Shown in pieces: positions 42,768 to 51,520 of a stretch of DNA of 64,000 nucleotides. Within the stretch, counting starts at the first letter, position 1. The number at the start of each line of letters is the position of its first letter. Source of the DNA: UBA1876 sp964515395 (GTDB lineage: Bacteria > Synergistota > Synergistia > Synergistales > Thermovirgaceae); assembly GCA_964515395.1 (NCBI GenBank), contig CAZERC010000003.1:1-64000 (forward strand), read 5' to 3'. The translations under genes were made by a program, and so were the position numbers. The notes under the pieces are model-generated. The model was not told the DNA's origin. It saw only the letters and a program-made list of their open reading frames with translations, and did not search any database.

Positions 42768-44426
42768 ATGCTCGAAGAGCTGCACGTGAAAAACATCGGT
42801 GGTATCCAGCAGGCTGACCTTCACCTGCATGGGTCTTTCATCGCCATCACGGGAGAGAGCGGGGCGGGAAAAAGCAGCTTGATTCGGGCACTGGAGCTGG
42901 CCAGCGGAAAACGTGCCCAGGCTTCACTCATCCGGGCGGGCAATGATGAAGCCGAGGTGCATGCCATCCTGGTACCGGATTCCGCGTTCGATAATCTGGA
43001 CGAAGACTTTGAAGTTCAGGAGGGAATCCTCGTCGTCCGACGGGTCCTTTCGAGAACCGGGCGGACGAAGACCTACATTCAGGACAGGCCCGTTTCCCTG
43101 AGCTCGCTTCAGAATGTGATGAATCCCTATATTGGCATTCAGAGCCAGTTTGCCCAGCTGGATCTGCTTGAACCGCTGCGGCAGCTCAACCTTCTCGATG
43201 CCCGCGGTGGGCCGGAAATGACCCGGCTCAGGGAGCACATGCGGGAAATGGTTTCCAGTGCAGTCAAAAAGGAAAAGGAGTATGTCGCCCTCGTGAAAAG
43301 GCGAAAGGAGATCGAGGATCGGTATGAAGGAGCGGAGGACATCTTGTCGAGAATTCGGTCTCTTCATCTTGACGAGGAGTGTGAACAGCAGTGGGAAGAG
43401 TCGCTGCGCGACATGCAACAAAAAATTACGAGGTCGGGGAAAATAGGTTCCATATATGACGAACTGACAGGCGGCCATGCTGGCGAAGGTCTCAAAAACC
43501 GGTTGGAAACGCTGGTATACGAGTTGAAAAACATTGTGGAATCGGAAGAAAAGGAAGAAGTCGAAAGATTGACGGAAGGCCTTGCAGATGGATTAAAACG
43601 CCTTGAAGACCTTTGCGAAAAGTACCTGCAATCCGATGATCCGCAAAAGCTGCAGGAATCTTTTGCTGGACTTGAACGGCGTCTCGGCCTTTTGAGGAAG
43701 CTGAAAAGGTTGACTCGATCGCAAACTGTTGCCGATCTCATTGCGTATGAAAGCCAGGCGACCAGGGACCTGGAGTGGTTGAAAAACAGCAGGGAAAAGT
43801 TGCACTCTCTGAAGGAAGAGTGTTCATCCCTGAGGAAAGAAGTGACGCGCCTGGCTCTGGAGCTCAGGAAAGCACGCCAGGAAGCGGCTGGAAGCCTGGA
43901 GCAATCGGTGAATCGCGTGCTCGGTGATCTTGGCATGGAAACGTATCGCTTTGGGGTGGAAGTGCGTTCCGCGGAAAAAGTCAGACACCATGGTGCCGAC
44001 GATGTGGAATTTTACCTTTCCGACGGGGCGAGCCTGAAGGATGCAGTTGCGAAAGTGGCTTCAGGAGGCGAGCTGAGCAGGATACTCCTTGCATTGCAGT
44101 GTGCGTCGCCCAGGGAATTGTTGCCCCCTGTGCTCGTTTTCGATGAGGTCGAGGCGGGACTTGGAGGCAAGGCGGCGATGCTTTCGGGTTACAAGCTGCG
44201 GGAGCTGTCGGCGGATTGCCAGGTGATTCTGGTGACCCACGAAGCGTCCATTGCTGCCCTCGCCGATCAGCATTTCAAGGTGGAGAGGACGAAGGATGTC
44301 ACCAGTGTGGTGGAAGTCTCGGGAGAGGAAAGAGTCGTTGAGATTGCCCGGATGCTTGCTGGTGACCATGAGGCGCCGGAGGCCCTTGTTCATGCGAGGT
44401 CGCTGGTTGGTGACGGCGGGAAATGA
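42768..44426 (+). CDS. recN: DNA repair ATPase RecN
   Basis: An SMC-like protein of double-strand break repair. Walker A GESGAGKSS is at 29-37. Two coiled-coil stretches (about 155-215 and 295-375) flank the middle. The C-terminal head has ASGGELSRILLALQC and VLVFDEVEAGLGGKAA. It has 552 residues. Its last bases run into the rplU promoter region. Confidence 0.92.
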   Translation: MLEELHVKNIGGIQQADLHLHGSFIAITGESGAGKSSLIRALELASGKRAQASLIRAGNDEAEVHAILVPDSAFDNLDEDFEVQEGILVVRRVLSRTGRTKTYIQDRPVSLSSLQNVMNPYIGIQSQFAQLDLLEPLRQLNLLDARGGPEMTRLREHMREMVSSAVKKEKEYVALVKRRKEIEDRYEGAEDILSRIRSLHLDEECEQQWEESLRDMQQKITRSGKIGSIYDELTGGHAGEGLKNRLETLVYELKNIVESEEKEEVERLTEGLADGLKRLEDLCEKYLQSDDPQKLQESFAGLERRLGLLRKLKRLTRSQTVADLIAYESQATRDLEWLKNSREKLHSLKEECSSLRKEVTRLALELRKARQEAAGSLEQSVNRVLGDLGMETYRFGVEVRSAEKVRHHGADDVEFYLSDGASLKDAVAKVASGGELSRILLALQCASPRELLPPVLVFDEVEAGLGGKAAMLSGYKLRELSADCQVILVTHEASIAALADQHFKVERTKDVTSVVEVSGEERVVEIARMLAGDHEAPEALVHARSLVGDGGK

Positions 44427-44439
44427 CAGGCCCTTTTTG

Positions 44440-44448
44440 TGGTATAAT
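44440..44448 (+). promoter_or_regulatory. Extended -10 promoter of the rplU operon
   Basis: TGGTATAAT at 44440-44448 has a perfect -10 hexamer with the TGn extension. No convincing -35 is present, as is usual for extended -10 promoters. Transcription should start near 44455, giving a leader of about 130 bases. Confidence 0.7.
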
Positions 44449-44454
44449 CCACTT

Positions 44455-44583
44455 TCGGCCGGAGTGCCTTGACGTGGCCGGCCGAGACCTATACAATCCA
44501 GTAGCTGCAAGGAAAATCGCGTGGAAAGGGCCTTCAAGATCTCGATACGAGACGCCCTCTGTTCCAGCGGAAGGAGGATATGC
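44455..44583 (+). promoter_or_regulatory. Structured mRNA leader before rplU, L21-leader-like
   Basis: Two hairpins can be drawn. TCGGCCGG (44455-44462) pairs with CCGGCCGA (44478-44485). TCTCG (44540-44544) pairs with CGAGA (44548-44552), extended by outer GGGC/GCCC pairing. The second lies just upstream of AAGGAGG (44571-44577). Firmicutes carry an L21 leader used for autogenous control; homology here is inferred only from position and structure. Confidence 0.5.
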
Positions 44584-44898
44584 ATGTATGCAGTTGTAGA
44601 AACAGGCGGCAAGCAGTACAGGATCGCCTCGGGAGACGTGATTGATGTCGAAAGGATCCAGGGAGAACCTGGAGACAAGGTTGAGCTTGACAGGGTTCTC
44701 CTGGTTGCCGCGGACGAAGGTGTTTCTGTCGGCAGCCCTTATCTGGAGAATGCACGTGTCAGGGCCGTGATCGACAAGCATGGGAAGGGCAAGAAAATCA
44801 CGGTTTTCAAATACAAGAACAAGTCGAAGCAGTCGCGGAGGACACAGGGGCACAGACAGTCCTACACCCGGCTCCGCATCGAGGAAATCGAAGCCTGA
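44584..44898 (+). CDS. rplU: 50S ribosomal protein L21
   Basis: The 104 residues start MYAVVETGGKQYRIASGD, with the C-terminal RRTQGHRQSYTRLRIEEI typical of L21. ATG 44584 is six bases after AAGGAGG. It is the first gene of the L21-Prp-L27 unit. Confidence 0.96.
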   Translation: MYAVVETGGKQYRIASGDVIDVERIQGEPGDKVELDRVLLVAADEGVSVGSPYLENARVRAVIDKHGKGKKITVFKYKNKSKQSRRTQGHRQSYTRLRIEEIEA

Positions 44899-44907
44899 TC
44901 GAGTCAC

Positions 44908-45246
44908 ATGACGAAGGTCCGTCTGGTCCGTAGAGAAGGCCGCACCGTGGGAATCGAGATACTTGGCCATGCAGGCTTTGCCGAAAAGGGCAATGATATC
45001 GTCTGCGCGGGCCTTTCGACGGTTATCCAGTCCCTGGTCATCGGCTTGACGGAGATTGTGGGGCGGACCGACGTGGATATCCGGAGAAATCCAGAAGGCG
45101 GATATATGTCGGTGAAAATCGGCGGACCTGATGAAGAATGCGTTAGGGTTCTCATGGAGACGGCGGCAGAAAGCCTTCGGGCAATGGCCGAATCATATCC
45201 GTCGCATGTTTTGATTACGGAGGTGGACAATGATGAAGTTTTTTGA
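44908..45246 (+). CDS. prp: Ribosomal-processing cysteine protease Prp
   Basis: It removes the N-terminal extension of L27. The 112 residues show the catalytic pair His21 and Cys33 in GHAGFAEKGNDIVCAGLS, the family signature. It sits between rplU and rpmA and overlaps rpmA by 17 bases. The L27 encoded next carries a cleavable extension, so enzyme and substrate agree. Confidence 0.93.
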   Translation: MTKVRLVRREGRTVGIEILGHAGFAEKGNDIVCAGLSTVIQSLVIGLTEIVGRTDVDIRRNPEGGYMSVKIGGPDEECVRVLMETAAESLRAMAESYPSHVLITEVDNDEVF

Positions 45247-45517
45247 TCTACAGCTATTCGCCCATAAAAAAGGTCAGGGGAGTACGACAAACGGCCGTGA
45301 CAGCGTCAGCAAACGGCTTGGCATAAAGCGTTCCGACGGACAGGTCGTCAAGGCCGGCAATATTCTCGTCCGGCAGCGCGGCACGAAATATCACCCGGGA
45401 CTGAACGTCGGTCGGGGCAAGGACGACACACTCTTCGCCCTTTCAGAAGGAACAGTTCGCTATCTCACGAAGGCCGGCAGAAAGTTCGTGGCCGTAGAGC
45501 CTGGTACGACAGTGTAA
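45230..45517 (+). CDS. rpmA: 50S ribosomal protein L27 with Prp-cleaved N-terminal extension
   Basis: The protein starts MMKFFDLQLFAHKKGQGSTTNG. Mature L27 normally begins AHKKG; the extra MMKFFDLQLF matches the Prp cleavage pattern, with cutting expected after LQLF. The rest, including KYHPGLNVGRGKDDTLFAL, is standard L27 (95 residues in all). ATG 45230 or 45233 follows GGAGGTGG. Confidence 0.95.
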   Translation: MMKFFDLQLFAHKKGQGSTTNGRDSVSKRLGIKRSDGQVVKAGNILVRQRGTKYHPGLNVGRGKDDTLFALSEGTVRYLTKAGRKFVAVEPGTTV

Positions 45518-45594
45518 AGGACTGGATGAATATATCCCGACACGCGGAAAATAATCGAAAAGCAGCATCTTTTAATGGTGCAAAACGTAGAACT

Positions 45595-45630
45595 GCGGGC
45601 CTGGACCATACGGTGGGCCCGCTTTCTTTT
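45595..45630 (+). terminator. Terminator or attenuator between rpmA and obg
   Basis: GCGGGCC at 45595-45601 pairs with GGCCCGC at 45616-45622. An inner ACC/GGT stem (45105-type loop positions 45605-45607 and 45612-45614) extends it. TTTCTTTT follows at 45623-45630. It lies only 26 bases before the obg start, with no promoter between, so some readthrough must occur. Confidence 0.78.
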
Positions 45631-45656
45631 CCTACGGAGCTGGTGGTGTACTTTTC

Positions 45657-46997
45657 ATGAAATTTATTGATACGGCCAGGATCCATTTCGCCGCCGGAAA
45701 CGGCGGAAATGGATGCGTCAGTTTCCGCCGCGAAAAATATGTGCCCAAGGGTGGTCCCGACGGCGGTGACGGAGGAAAAGGCGGCGATATCGTCCTGGAA
45801 GCCGATGAGAGCCTGTTTACCCTCGCCGATTATAGGTATGCACGACGATTCGGAGCGGGAAACGGAGAAAATGGACAAGGCAAAAAACGACACGGGAAGG
45901 CGGGGAAATCGCTTGTGCTCAAAGTGCCATGCGGCACCTTGATAAAGGATCCGGAAACGGACAGGATCCTTGCCGATCTCGTAGTTCCCGGCGACAAGGT
46001 TGTTGTCGCCAGAGGCGGACGTGGTGGAGGAGGAAATGCCCGTTTCGCCTCCTCACGAAGAAGATCACCCCGGTTTGCCCAGCAAGGCGAGCCGGGAGAA
46101 GAGCGAACGGTTGTTCTGGAACTCAAGCTGCTTGCAGATGTCGGCATTGTCGGTTTGCCGAACGCGGGGAAATCGACGCTTCTGGGTGCCATAACCGCGG
46201 CTCATCCGGAAACCGGACAGTATCCCTTTACGACGCTGACTCCCAACCTCGGGGTCTTGACGACGGAAGACAGAAAGATCGTCCTTGCCGACATACCGGG
46301 GCTGATAGAGGGAGCTCATATCAACAAGGGGCTTGGTCATGATTTTCTGAGACATATTGAGCGAACGGGCCTCCTCGTTCATGTCATAGATCTGGCCTGC
46401 GGAATCTCGGCTGATCTTTTCCGTCAATGGGAGACTCTGCGAGAGGAATTCACGCGGTACAATGCATCCTTGCTCGACATCCCGTGCATTGCTGTCGGCA
46501 ACAAGCTTGATCTGCCCGGGGCAGGGGAACTTCTTCCCGAAGCGGAAAAGTTTTTTTCCGAACAGGGTATTCCCTTTTTCGCGATCAGCGCATTGCAGGG
46601 AACAGGGATCGATGAACTCGTCCTGGGAATATGTCAGCATGTCAGGAAGCGGGAGCGCCTGAATCGCACGCCTCGCCAGCTGGAACTATACACGGACGGA
46701 TCCATGGTGCCCGACAAGGTGCACCCCCTGGAAATCGAAGAAATTTTCGAGGAAACCGGCGAAAAGACTTTTATCCTTCACCAGCCCCTGATCGAACGCA
46801 TGTCCTACAGGTATAATTTTGAACAGGAGGAAGCAGTGCAGCGGTTCCAGAAGCTTCTCAGGCAATATCGGGTGGAAGAGGCTCTTGCCGACAAGGGTGC
46901 GCGAGAAGGGGATACAGTCGTCATCGGCGAAATAGAGTTTTCCTACACGCCTGATGTCGCACCTGGAGACGAAGGAGAAGGAAGGGCGGAGAAATGA
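45657..46997 (+). CDS. obgE: GTPase Obg
   Basis: Ribosome-assembly GTPase of 446 residues. The glycine-rich Obg fold (GNGGNGCVSFRREKYVPKGG, GGRGGGGNARF) is followed by the G domain with GLPNAGKST near 166-174, DIPGLIEGA and NKLD. A C-terminal OCT domain spans about 340-430. ATG 45657 follows GGAGCTGGTGG and it overlaps nadD by 4 bases. The rplU-prp-rpmA-obg-nadD-rsfS order is conserved across Gram-positive bacteria. Confidence 0.96.
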   Translation: MKFIDTARIHFAAGNGGNGCVSFRREKYVPKGGPDGGDGGKGGDIVLEADESLFTLADYRYARRFGAGNGENGQGKKRHGKAGKSLVLKVPCGTLIKDPETDRILADLVVPGDKVVVARGGRGGGGNARFASSRRRSPRFAQQGEPGEERTVVLELKLLADVGIVGLPNAGKSTLLGAITAAHPETGQYPFTTLTPNLGVLTTEDRKIVLADIPGLIEGAHINKGLGHDFLRHIERTGLLVHVIDLACGISADLFRQWETLREEFTRYNASLLDIPCIAVGNKLDLPGAGELLPEAEKFFSEQGIPFFAISALQGTGIDELVLGICQHVRKRERLNRTPRQLELYTDGSMVPDKVHPLEIEEIFEETGEKTFILHQPLIERMSYRYNFEQEEAVQRFQKLLRQYRVEEALADKGAREGDTVVIGEIEFSYTPDVAPGDEGEGRAEK

Positions 46998-47632
46998 GCC
47001 CGCTCAACACCGAAGGACTCAGACAACGGAAAATAGGTATCATGGGCGGCACCTTTGACCCGATCCACTTCGGTCACCTTGTAGCCGCTGAAGAGGCCTA
47101 TTTTGCCCTTGGCCTTTCTGAAGTCATCTTTGTACCGACAGGACAGTCCTTTCACAAAAAGGGCAGGAAAGTTTCAGCACCGGAACATCGATACACCATG
47201 ACCATGCTGGCGACCCTGGACAACCCGCATTTCAAGCTTTCTCGAATCGAAATCGACAGGGGAGAACAGAGCCACACCATCGACACTCTTCGGGAGATGC
47301 GTCACTGGTATCCTCCGAACAGTGTCAGTTTCTATTTCATTACAGGACTTGATGCGGTTCTTGACATATGGGCATGGAAAGAAGCAGAAGCCCTCGCTGA
47401 ATCCGCGTGGGTGGTGGCCGCCAGCCGTCCCGGCTACAGCACGGGCAAAATCAGCGAGCTTCCGGATGAAATCAAGAAAAGCATCATCCCTTTGGAGATC
47501 CCGTTGCTGGCCATATCCAGCACTGAAATCAGGCATAGAGTCCCGGAAGGGCGAAGCATCCGGTATCTTGTGCCTTGGCCCGTAGAGCATTACATTTACA
47601 AAAATGGCATGTACTACCGGAACGGGTGGTGA
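46994..47632 (+). CDS. nadD: Nicotinate-nucleotide adenylyltransferase
   Basis: It adenylates nicotinate mononucleotide to deamido-NAD, the substrate of NadE. GGTFDPIHFGHL at 18-29 is the nucleotidyltransferase signature. FITGLDAVLDIWAWKEAEAL and the ISSTEIRHRV near the C-terminus complete it. It has 212 residues. ATG 46994 overlaps the obg stop as ATGA. Confidence 0.95.
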   Translation: MSPLNTEGLRQRKIGIMGGTFDPIHFGHLVAAEEAYFALGLSEVIFVPTGQSFHKKGRKVSAPEHRYTMTMLATLDNPHFKLSRIEIDRGEQSHTIDTLREMRHWYPPNSVSFYFITGLDAVLDIWAWKEAEALAESAWVVAASRPGYSTGKISELPDEIKKSIIPLEIPLLAISSTEIRHRVPEGRSIRYLVPWPVEHYIYKNGMYYRNGW

Positions 47633-47639
47633 TTTTCAA

Positions 47640-48908
47640 GTGTTGAAAAAAGGTGGCTTGTTCCTGGTACTGGCTGCAGTTCTTGCCATGGTTGCAGGGG
47701 CTGGAATCAAGCTTATGCCGATTTTTAGCCCTGATTCGGATTCCATCAAGCAGAATGTCACCTATGACGAAAAGACGGGAACAATAAATCTTCTTGTTGT
47801 CGGCGTCGACGATATCCCTGGTGAAAAGACCCGAAGATCGGACACGGTTGCCGTGGCCTCCATCGACATCGACGAGAAGGTCGTGAGGATCATCTCCATC
47901 CCAAGGGATACACGTGTCCAGATTCCGGACAAGGGCTGGGAAAAACTGAATCATGCCTTTGCATACGGTGGCGTGGATCTGCTGAAAGAGACCATCGTCA
48001 ATCTTCTTGGTATTCCCTTGCATTATCACGCGATTGTCAATTACGAAAGTTTCCCCCGGCTTGTGGACCTCATTGGGGGGGTCGACATCAGTGTTTCGAA
48101 ACGACTCAGGTACACCGACCGTGCCGGAGACCTTCATATCGATATTCCCAAGGGAGAACAGCATATGGATGGAGAAACGGCCCTGCAATATGTTCGTTTC
48201 AGGCATGACGCCCTGGGAGATATCGGACGGGTTGAGAGGCAGCAGAGATTTTTCAGGGCGGTTTTTGAAAAGATCAAACGACCGCAAATGCTGGCAAAAA
48301 TTCCGGAAATCCTGCAACAGGGCCTGGAGCTCGTGGATACGAATATGTCCGTGAGCCAGGCCGTACAGCTCGTGGCGTACCTGAAAGACATCCCATCCTA
48401 CCAGATGGCCATTGCCATGCTTCCCGGTCGTTCGGCCTACATTGCCGACGTCAGCTACTGGATTCCGGATTTGAGCGCAGCTTCGGAGCTGCTGACGGCG
48501 ATGCCTTCTGAAGGACCAGTTTCGGCGGATGAAAAGGACAAAAAACAGCTGGATGGTCTGTCGTCTCCCGCTCCTGTGCAGGAAATTCTGGAAAAAATCG
48601 TTGAACCGGTAGTCGTGCTTAATGGAGTGGGAGAATCCGGCGTGGCCGGGGGCGCTTCCAGGCAACTCCAGCGAATAGGTATCGATGTGGCCTACGTAGG
48701 TAACGCAAGGCATTTCGACTACCAGTACACCTCGATACGATATCCCGAAAAACCGGCAAACGCTTCAGACAGTGCAGAGGCGCTGGCAATGCTGTGTGAT
48801 CTTCCCGAAGAGGTCGTCAGGACTGACAATGACCTGGAAAATGTTACAATTATTTTTGGTAAAGATTATGAAAGAGTCCTGAAGCACCTTGAAGCAACAA
48901 ATCCGTGA
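47640..48908 (+). CDS. LytR-CpsA-Psr family protein with LytR C-terminal domain
   Basis: One N-terminal membrane helix (about 3-22) is followed by the LCP catalytic domain: LLVVGVDD, RSDTVAVASID, ISIPRDTRVQIP, NHAFAYGG, LQYVRFRHD and GRVERQQRF. A LytR_C domain with VVVLNGVGESGVAG starts near residue 322. LCP enzymes attach glycopolymers to peptidoglycan; the wecA/wecB pair earlier in the window could supply such a polymer. The start is GTG 47640, six bases after GGTGGTGAT, giving 422 residues. Confidence 0.9.
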   Translation: MLKKGGLFLVLAAVLAMVAGAGIKLMPIFSPDSDSIKQNVTYDEKTGTINLLVVGVDDIPGEKTRRSDTVAVASIDIDEKVVRIISIPRDTRVQIPDKGWEKLNHAFAYGGVDLLKETIVNLLGIPLHYHAIVNYESFPRLVDLIGGVDISVSKRLRYTDRAGDLHIDIPKGEQHMDGETALQYVRFRHDALGDIGRVERQQRFFRAVFEKIKRPQMLAKIPEILQQGLELVDTNMSVSQAVQLVAYLKDIPSYQMAIAMLPGRSAYIADVSYWIPDLSAASELLTAMPSEGPVSADEKDKKQLDGLSSPAPVQEILEKIVEPVVVLNGVGESGVAGGASRQLQRIGIDVAYVGNARHFDYQYTSIRYPEKPANASDSAEALAMLCDLPEEVVRTDNDLENVTIIFGKDYERVLKHLEATNP

Positions 48909-48957
48909 AACTATTTCGGGAATTCCGACGTCAATCTGGTCAAGAGAGGGGGATGTG

Positions 48958-49326
48958 ATGCAGACATCGGAAGCAGCCAATGTCAAGGAAATTGTTGACC
49001 TTCTTTCAGACAGGCATGGTGAAAAGATCGCCGTCATCAACCTGACGAGTCAATCGACCATTGCCGATCATCTTGTCCTCGTTACAGGGAAATCCGATAT
49101 CCACATGAAAACGCTCAAGGAATATGTAGCCGATTACTTTGAGGAGCAAAACCTGGATTTTTACGTCGAAGGCGAAAAGAGTCCGAAATGGATACTGATC
49201 GACGCGGGAGATGTGGTGGTCAGCGTATTCAGCAAAAAAGGCCGCGAGTTTTACCGTCTCGAAAGCATCTGGGCCGATGCACCGATCGAATACTTCAGCG
49301 GCGAAGATGACGAAGACGAAATATGA
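48958..49326 (+). CDS. rsfS: Ribosomal silencing factor RsfS
   Basis: It binds L14 and blocks subunit joining when nutrients are short. The 122 residues include IVDLLSDRHGEKIAVINL, STIADHLVLVTGKSDIH, and WILIDAGDVVVSVFSKKGREFYRLESIWADAP. ATG 48958 is five bases after GAGGGGG; the longer frame upstream overlaps the LCP gene. The acidic tail DDEDEI ends the unit before a terminator. Confidence 0.95.
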   Translation: MQTSEAANVKEIVDLLSDRHGEKIAVINLTSQSTIADHLVLVTGKSDIHMKTLKEYVADYFEEQNLDFYVEGEKSPKWILIDAGDVVVSVFSKKGREFYRLESIWADAPIEYFSGEDDEDEI

Positions 49327-49360
49327 CGCCATGCCGTACAAAGGGACAGAAGAAACATTG

Positions 49361-49395
49361 AAGGCGGAACCCTGTGGAACGGGTTCCGCCTTTTT
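49361..49395 (+). terminator. Rho-independent terminator after rsfS
   Basis: AAGGCGGAACCC at 49361-49372 pairs perfectly with GGGTTCCGCCTT at 49381-49392 around an eight-base loop. TTTTT follows at 49391-49395. Confidence 0.92.
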
Positions 49396-49508
49396 GATGA
49401 CCAAAAGGGATCGAACTTATCTGATTTCTGTCGAAGAACGATTTAAAGAGGGTATACGAAATTCAGAAGGTGTCCTATAATATATCTTATGTTGCGTTTT
49501 ACCGAAGA

Positions 49509-50306
49509 CTATGGAAGTGCGGCTTCTGCGATTTCGAGAAAGCTCTCCGGATCCAGCGATGCGCCTCCGACCAGGACTCCGTTGACATTTTCCTGTGACA
49601 GCAGTTCGCGCGCGTTTTTCGGCTTGACACTTCCACCGTAAAGAATTCTTGCCTTTTGCGAGGCCTCCGGGCCAAACCTTGCGGTTATCCGTTCCCTGAT
49701 GAATCGACAGGCGGATTCGGCATCATCCGGTGTTGCGGTATTACCAGTCCCGATGGCCCAGACGGGTTCATAGGCGATGTAGATTTTTTCCTCCCTGTCT
49801 ATGGAGATGTCTTTGAAAGCCCCGTCGAACTGCCTGGCAAGCACTTCCTCCGTCTTGTCCTTCCCACGTTCTTCTTCGGTTTCACCAATGCACAACACCG
49901 GCGTGAGGTCGTTGCTTCTGCAGGCTGCGATTTTTTTTGCCGTCATGTCGATGGTTTCCCCGAAAATGTGACGTCTTTCGCTATGCCCGACAAGGGCGAA
50001 ATTGCCGCCGGCTTCCCTGACCATGGGAGACGATATCTCGCCGGTAAAGGCACCGGTTTTCTCCCAGTGGATGTTTTGGGCTCCTGTGGCGCAAGGAAGC
50101 TTTGCAGCTAAAGTGTATGCACTAAATAAAGAGATCGCTGGAGGAAAAACGACAAGTTGAACGGAACCGGTCGCAAGGGCCCGTTCAAGGTCGTTTTTGG
50201 CAGAAAGGAGCTTTTTGAGGTGTCCGAAGTAATCCGATGTTTCCTTCACGCCGTTGTTCATCTTCCAGTTCCCGGCGATGACGACGGGTTCGCGTTTGTC
50301 CATCAT
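49509..50306 (-). CDS. tpiA: Triose-phosphate isomerase
   Basis: It interconverts glyceraldehyde 3-phosphate and dihydroxyacetone phosphate. GNWKMN at the N-terminus, VGHSERRHIFGE with the catalytic His, AYEPVWAIGTGNTA with the catalytic Glu, and YGGSVKPKNA for phosphate binding are all intact. It has 265 residues. ATG 50306 overlaps the pgk stop by 4 bases. It ends the minus-strand transcription unit. Confidence 0.97.
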   Translation of the reverse strand: MMDKREPVVIAGNWKMNNGVKETSDYFGHLKKLLSAKNDLERALATGSVQLVVFPPAISLFSAYTLAAKLPCATGAQNIHWEKTGAFTGEISSPMVREAGGNFALVGHSERRHIFGETIDMTAKKIAACRSNDLTPVLCIGETEEERGKDKTEEVLARQFDGAFKDISIDREEKIYIAYEPVWAIGTGNTATPDDAESACRFIRERITARFGPEASQKARILYGGSVKPKNARELLSQENVNGVLVGGASLDPESFLEIAEAALP

Positions 50307-51520
50307 TCGACGGACTCACTCCCTTCTTTTTCGTAGAGAGGCTCCAGCCCGGGAAGTGACTTTCCTTCGAAAAATTCCAGGCTTGCTCCCCCGCCCGTCG
50401 ACACGTGGGTGACGCCCTTCTCAAACCCCAGGCTGTAGGCGGCTGCAGCGGTGTCGCCTCCTCCGAGGACCGTTATGGCGCCATCTTCCGTCCGTCTTGA
50501 TATCGCCTCTCCGATGAATTTCGTGCCTTCTGCAAAGGCAGGCCGTTCGAACATTCCCATCGGACCGTTCCAGAGGACCGACCGCGCTTCGGCAATGTAA
50601 CCTGCGAAATCATCCCTTGTTGCGGGGCCGATATCGAGTCCCATCATGTCCTCGGGTATGGAGTCGGCGGTGACCGTGGTGACGGTGTCCTCGTGTTCGG
50701 GGGTATCGGAAGCGACGAAATCCCGGGGCAAAACCAGCCTGACATTCATGGAGGCCGTTTTTTTCAGAATGTAACGAGCCTTTTCAGTGTTTTCCCCGTC
50801 GCACTTCGAACGTCCCACAGAAAGGCCGCCGGCCTTCAGGAATGGAAAGGCCATGGCTCCTCCTACGAGAATGACCGAAGCCTTCCCGGCCATGTTCTCC
50901 ACGAGGCCGATCTTGTCTGTCACTTTCGCTCCGCCCAAGACAAGAACCAGGGGCTTTTGCGGTTCGTCCCTCACGGCCTTCAGGAAACGGATCTCCTTCT
51001 CGATCAGAAATCCCGCGAAAGCCGGAAGGTAGTCGGCAACACCCCTTGTGGACGCGTGGGCCCTGTGAGCCGCACTGAAGGCGTCCATGACGAAAAGGTC
51101 GAAAGGTGCGGCCAGCTTCTTTGAGAAATCCGGGTCATTGGCTTCTTCCCCGGGGTGAAACCGGGTGTTTTCCAAAAGGACAAGGCCGCCGTCCTCCAGT
51201 TCCTCGAGGAAACCGGGCAGATCAGCGCCGATGCAGTCTTCCATGAAAGGAACATCGATTTCCAGAAGTTCTCGTAGCCTGGCGCACAGCGGCCTCAGTG
51301 ACAATTCCGTCACGGGTTTTCCCCTGGGTCTGCCCAGGTGGGAGGCAAGTGCCGTCCTTGCCCCCCTTTCCCGGAGAAACCGGATCGTTTCAAGATGGGC
51401 GCGGATTCTCGTATCGTCGGTGATACGGCTTTTTTCCATGGGGACGTTAAAATCCACCCTGAGAAGGACTTTCCTGCCGCTGAGCCGGGCGGAAGAGACA
51501 TCTTTCAGCACCATCGGCAT
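50303..51520 (-). CDS. pgk: Phosphoglycerate kinase
   Basis: Substrate-level ATP formation from 1,3-bisphosphoglycerate. LLRVDFNVPM, ASHLGRPRGK, LVLGGAKVTDKIGL and VLGGGDTAAAA mark the two domains. It has 405 residues. ATG 51520 directly abuts the gap stop, with AAAGGGG in the gap end as the ribosome site; ATG 51514 is an alternative. Confidence 0.96.
   Translation of the reverse strand: MPMVLKDVSSARLSGRKVLLRVDFNVPMEKSRITDDTRIRAHLETIRFLRERGARTALASHLGRPRGKPVTELSLRPLCARLRELLEIDVPFMEDCIGADLPGFLEELEDGGLVLLENTRFHPGEEANDPDFSKKLAAPFDLFVMDAFSAAHRAHASTRGVADYLPAFAGFLIEKEIRFLKAVRDEPQKPLVLVLGGAKVTDKIGLVENMAGKASVILVGGAMAFPFLKAGGLSVGRSKCDGENTEKARYILKKTASMNVRLVLPRDFVASDTPEHEDTVTTVTADSIPEDMMGLDIGPATRDDFAGYIAEARSVLWNGPMGMFERPAFAEGTKFIGEAISRRTEDGAITVLGGGDTAAAAYSLGFEKGVTHVSTGGGASLEFFEGKSLPGLEPLYEKEGSESVE

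Noticed and set aside
49490..49636. 48-codon plus-strand frame after a TATAAT-like sequence at 49476
   Set aside because: It is antisense to the end of tpiA, and the TATAAT has no -35 at a usable distance. A chance match is more likely than a small gene.
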